Shown here piece after piece: positions 4,079-5,844 of a stretch of DNA of 5,844 nucleotides (positions within the stretch are counted from its first letter, which is position 1; the number at the start of each line of letters is the position of its first letter). The stretch is from Oscillospiraceae bacterium (GTDB lineage: Bacteria; Bacillota; Clostridia; Oscillospirales; Oscillospiraceae): NCBI GenBank assembly GCA_016295225.1, contig JAEDLP010000107.1, positions 1-5,844 on the forward strand, in the 5' to 3' direction. Position numbers and translations under genes: made by a program. The notes under the pieces were generated by a model. It did no database searches and was not told where the DNA came from. It worked only from the letters and a program-made list of their open reading frames with translations.

Positions 4079-5844
4079 CAAAGCGTGTCTCAGGTATTCC
4101 GCCGTGATGGTCCGGCCATGCTCTGCCATCTCCTGGGGGGTTCCCGTAAATACGATCTGTCCTCCAGCGGTGCCCCCGTCCGGTCCCACGTCGATGAGGT
4201 AGTCGGCCTGCTTCATCACATCCAGATTGTGCTCGATGACGATGACTGTATTGCCCCGCCGCACAAAGCTGTCCAAAAGCTCCATGATATTTCGCACATC
4301 CGAGGCGTGGAGCCCGGTGGTGGGTTCGTCCAGCACATAGATATTTCCCTTTTTCTTGTCCAGATACTTGGCCAGCTTCACCCGCTGCCGCTCGCCGCCG
4401 GAGAGGGTAGAGAGGGGCTGTCCCAGGGAGAGGTAGGGCAGGCCCACCTCCACCATGGCCTGCAGGGCCTTGCGGATCTTGGGGATGTCCCGGAAAAAGT
4501 CCAGGGCCTCCTCGGCGGACATACGGAGGATCTCCACAATGCTCTTTCCTTGATAGCGGTAGGACAGGGCCTCCTGACTGTAGCGGCTGCCCTCGCAGGC
4601 TTCACAGACCGTGGTGACCGGGTCCATAAAGACCAGCTCAGTCACAATGGAGCCCCTGCCCTTGCACACGGGGCAGGCTCCCTTGCTGTTGAAGGAGAAG
4701 AGGGAGGCTTCGACGCCGTTGGCCTGGCCCATCACCTTGCGGATCTCGTCGAAGAAGCCCAGGAAGGTGGCGGGGGTGGAGCGTCCCGTGGCCGTCACCG
4801 GCGACTGATCCACCAGGATGACGCGGTCTTCATAGGTCTTTGCGAATACGTCCCGGATGAGGGAACTTTTTCCAGAACCTGCCACGCCGGTCACCACGGT
4901 CAGCACGTGCAGGGGGACGTCCACGGAGACATTTTTCAGGTTGTGCAGGGAGGCGTTCCGAATGGGCAGGAATTCCGTCGGAATCCGGGGATGGGCTTTC
5001 AGAGGGATGGTCTCCCCCAGAGCCTTTCCGGTGAGGGTTCCAGAGCGCAGGAGCTGCTCATAGCTGCCCTGAAACAGGATCTCGCCGCCGTTTTTACCCG
5101 CCAGGGGGCCCACGTCGATGACTTCATCGGCAATGGCGATCACGTCCTTGTCGTGCTCCACCACCAGAACTGTGTTGCCTTTGTCCCGCAGGCTTTGGAG
5201 GAGCCTGGTCATCCGGGAGACGTCACGGGGGTGCATGCCCGTGCTGGGCTCGTCGAAGATGTAGGTCATTCCGGTGAGGGCGCTGCCCATGTACCGCACC
5301 AGCTTCAGCCGCTGGGCCTCGCCGCCGGAGAGGGAGGCGGACTCACGGTTCATAAACAGGTAGGGCAGACCAATGTCGATCATCCGGCGGAGGGAGGCCA
5401 GCAGGGCGTCCACGATGGACCTCGCCCGGGGATCGTTAATGGTTTCCAGGACCTTGACCAGCTCCGTGAACTCCATGTCGCACATCTGGTCGATGCTGTA
5501 ACCCGCCACCTGACAGGCAAGGGCCTGCTTGTTCAGCCGCTTGCCCTGGCAAAGGGGACAGACGCGCTCCTGCACCAGGGAAAGCAGACGCTTCACTGAG
5601 GCCTCTTTCAGTTCGGAGGTGTCCCGGCGGAGGAGCATCCGGTTGAGATAGGTGGAGATTCCCTCCACCTTTTTGGACAGACGTTTGCCGCCGGGAACGT
5701 CGGCTCCGTAGAGGAGGCGGTTCCGCTCCTGCTGGGTGAAGTCCTTCCAGGGCTTGTCCAGGGGGAAGAGATTAGATTCGGCGTACTGCTTCCAGTACCA
5801 GTTTCCCACGTGGAAGGCCGGCAGGTCGGCCATGCCCTGGTTCC
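4076..5844 (-). CDS. UvrA-like tandem ABC ATPase (excinuclease ABC subunit A family), N-terminus outside window
   Basis: The frame stays open to the window edge (N-Q-G precede the first visible Met at 5833), so this is the C-terminal 588 or so residues. Numbering from that Met: a UvrA zinc/hairpin motif CPLCQGKRL (92-100); first-half signature SLSGGEAQR (167-175), Walker B YIFDEPSTG (191-199) and H-loop VVEHD (224-228); second Walker A GVAGSGKSSL (316-325); a second zinc module CPVC (387-390) with CEAC (410-413); second signature TLSGGERQR (476-484), Walker B VLDEPTTGLH (500-509) and H-loop IEHN (533-536). All second-half ATPase motifs are intact. UvrA proteins scan DNA for bulky lesions; shorter paralogues such as DrrC of Streptomyces protect against DNA-binding drugs. 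The position ahead of a drug-sensing regulator and an exporter favours a paralogue over the housekeeping uvrA, but the missing N-terminus prevents a firm choice. Confidence 0.92.
   Translation of the reverse strand, partial: NQGMADLPAFHVGNWYWKQYAESNLFPLDKPWKDFTQQERNRLLYGADVPGGKRLSKKVEGISTYLNRMLLRRDTSELKEASVKRLLSLVQERVCPLCQGKRLNKQALACQVAGYSIDQMCDMEFTELVKVLETINDPRARSIVDALLASLRRMIDIGLPYLFMNRESASLSGGEAQRLKLVRYMGSALTGMTYIFDEPSTGMHPRDVSRMTRLLQSLRDKGNTVLVVEHDKDVIAIADEVIDVGPLAGKNGGEILFQGSYEQLLRSGTLTGKALGETIPLKAHPRIPTEFLPIRNASLHNLKNVSVDVPLHVLTVVTGVAGSGKSSLIRDVFAKTYEDRVILVDQSPVTATGRSTPATFLGFFDEIRKVMGQANGVEASLFSFNSKGACPVCKGRGSIVTELVFMDPVTTVCEACEGSRYSQEALSYRYQGKSIVEILRMSAEEALDFFRDIPKIRKALQAMVEVGLPYLSLGQPLSTLSGGERQRVKLAKYLDKKKGNIYVLDEPTTGLHASDVRNIMELLDSFVRRGNTVIVIEHNLDVMKQADYLIDVGPDGGTAGGQIVFTGTPQEMAEHGRTITAEYLRHAL

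Noticed and set aside
4061..5599. Long plus-strand open frame of 512 codons opposite the UvrA-like gene
   Set aside because: It is a shadow of the UvrA-like gene, whose Walker and signature motifs are intact on the minus strand. The translation is low in complexity and matches nothing recognisable.

Overview
The window looks like chromosomal DNA from a low- to mid-GC Gram-positive anaerobe of the Clostridia type (gut Lachnospiraceae or Oscillospiraceae would fit). Supporting signs are strong AGGAGG-type ribosome binding sites, near-consensus sigma-A promoters, an IS3-type insertion sequence remnant, and a drug-response gene set typical of such genomes. The taxonomic statement is inference from style, not a match.

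Region 1 (1-1258) is AT-richer. It holds the start of a minus-strand NAD(P)-dependent dehydrogenase of the dihydrodipicolinate reductase / 2,4-diaminopentanoate dehydrogenase type. Divergent from it is a complete MerR-family regulator with a C-terminal effector-binding domain. The divergent spacer carries a textbook MerR-type promoter facing the dehydrogenase: -35 and -10 boxes held 19 bp apart with a dyad in the spacer. The regulator most likely activates its neighbour by DNA distortion. A separate 17-bp-spaced promoter faces merR.

Region 2 (about 1255-1625) is a decayed, internally deleted IS3-family element. It contains a frameshifted orfA, about 30 codons of orfB, a perfect 17-bp-stem hairpin and a plausible right inverted repeat. 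Its 5' end is fused to the end of merR, so the last 11 or so codons of MerR are read from IS DNA.

Region 3 (1626-5844) is clearly GC-richer and entirely minus-strand. In transcription order it holds a UvrA-like tandem ABC ATPase (N-terminus outside the window), an AraC-type regulator with a GyrI-like effector domain whose Shine-Dalgarno overlaps the uvrA-like stop codon, a rho-independent terminator, and a MATE-family multidrug exporter with its own near-consensus promoter. This reads as a drug/genotoxin response module: an ATPase that may protect DNA, a ligand-sensing regulator, and an efflux pump.

No novel defence system, CRISPR array or RNA gene was seen. The most interesting points are the MerR operator architecture, the IS-derived MerR tail at a compositional junction, and the translationally coupled UvrA-like/AraC pair next to a MATE pump.
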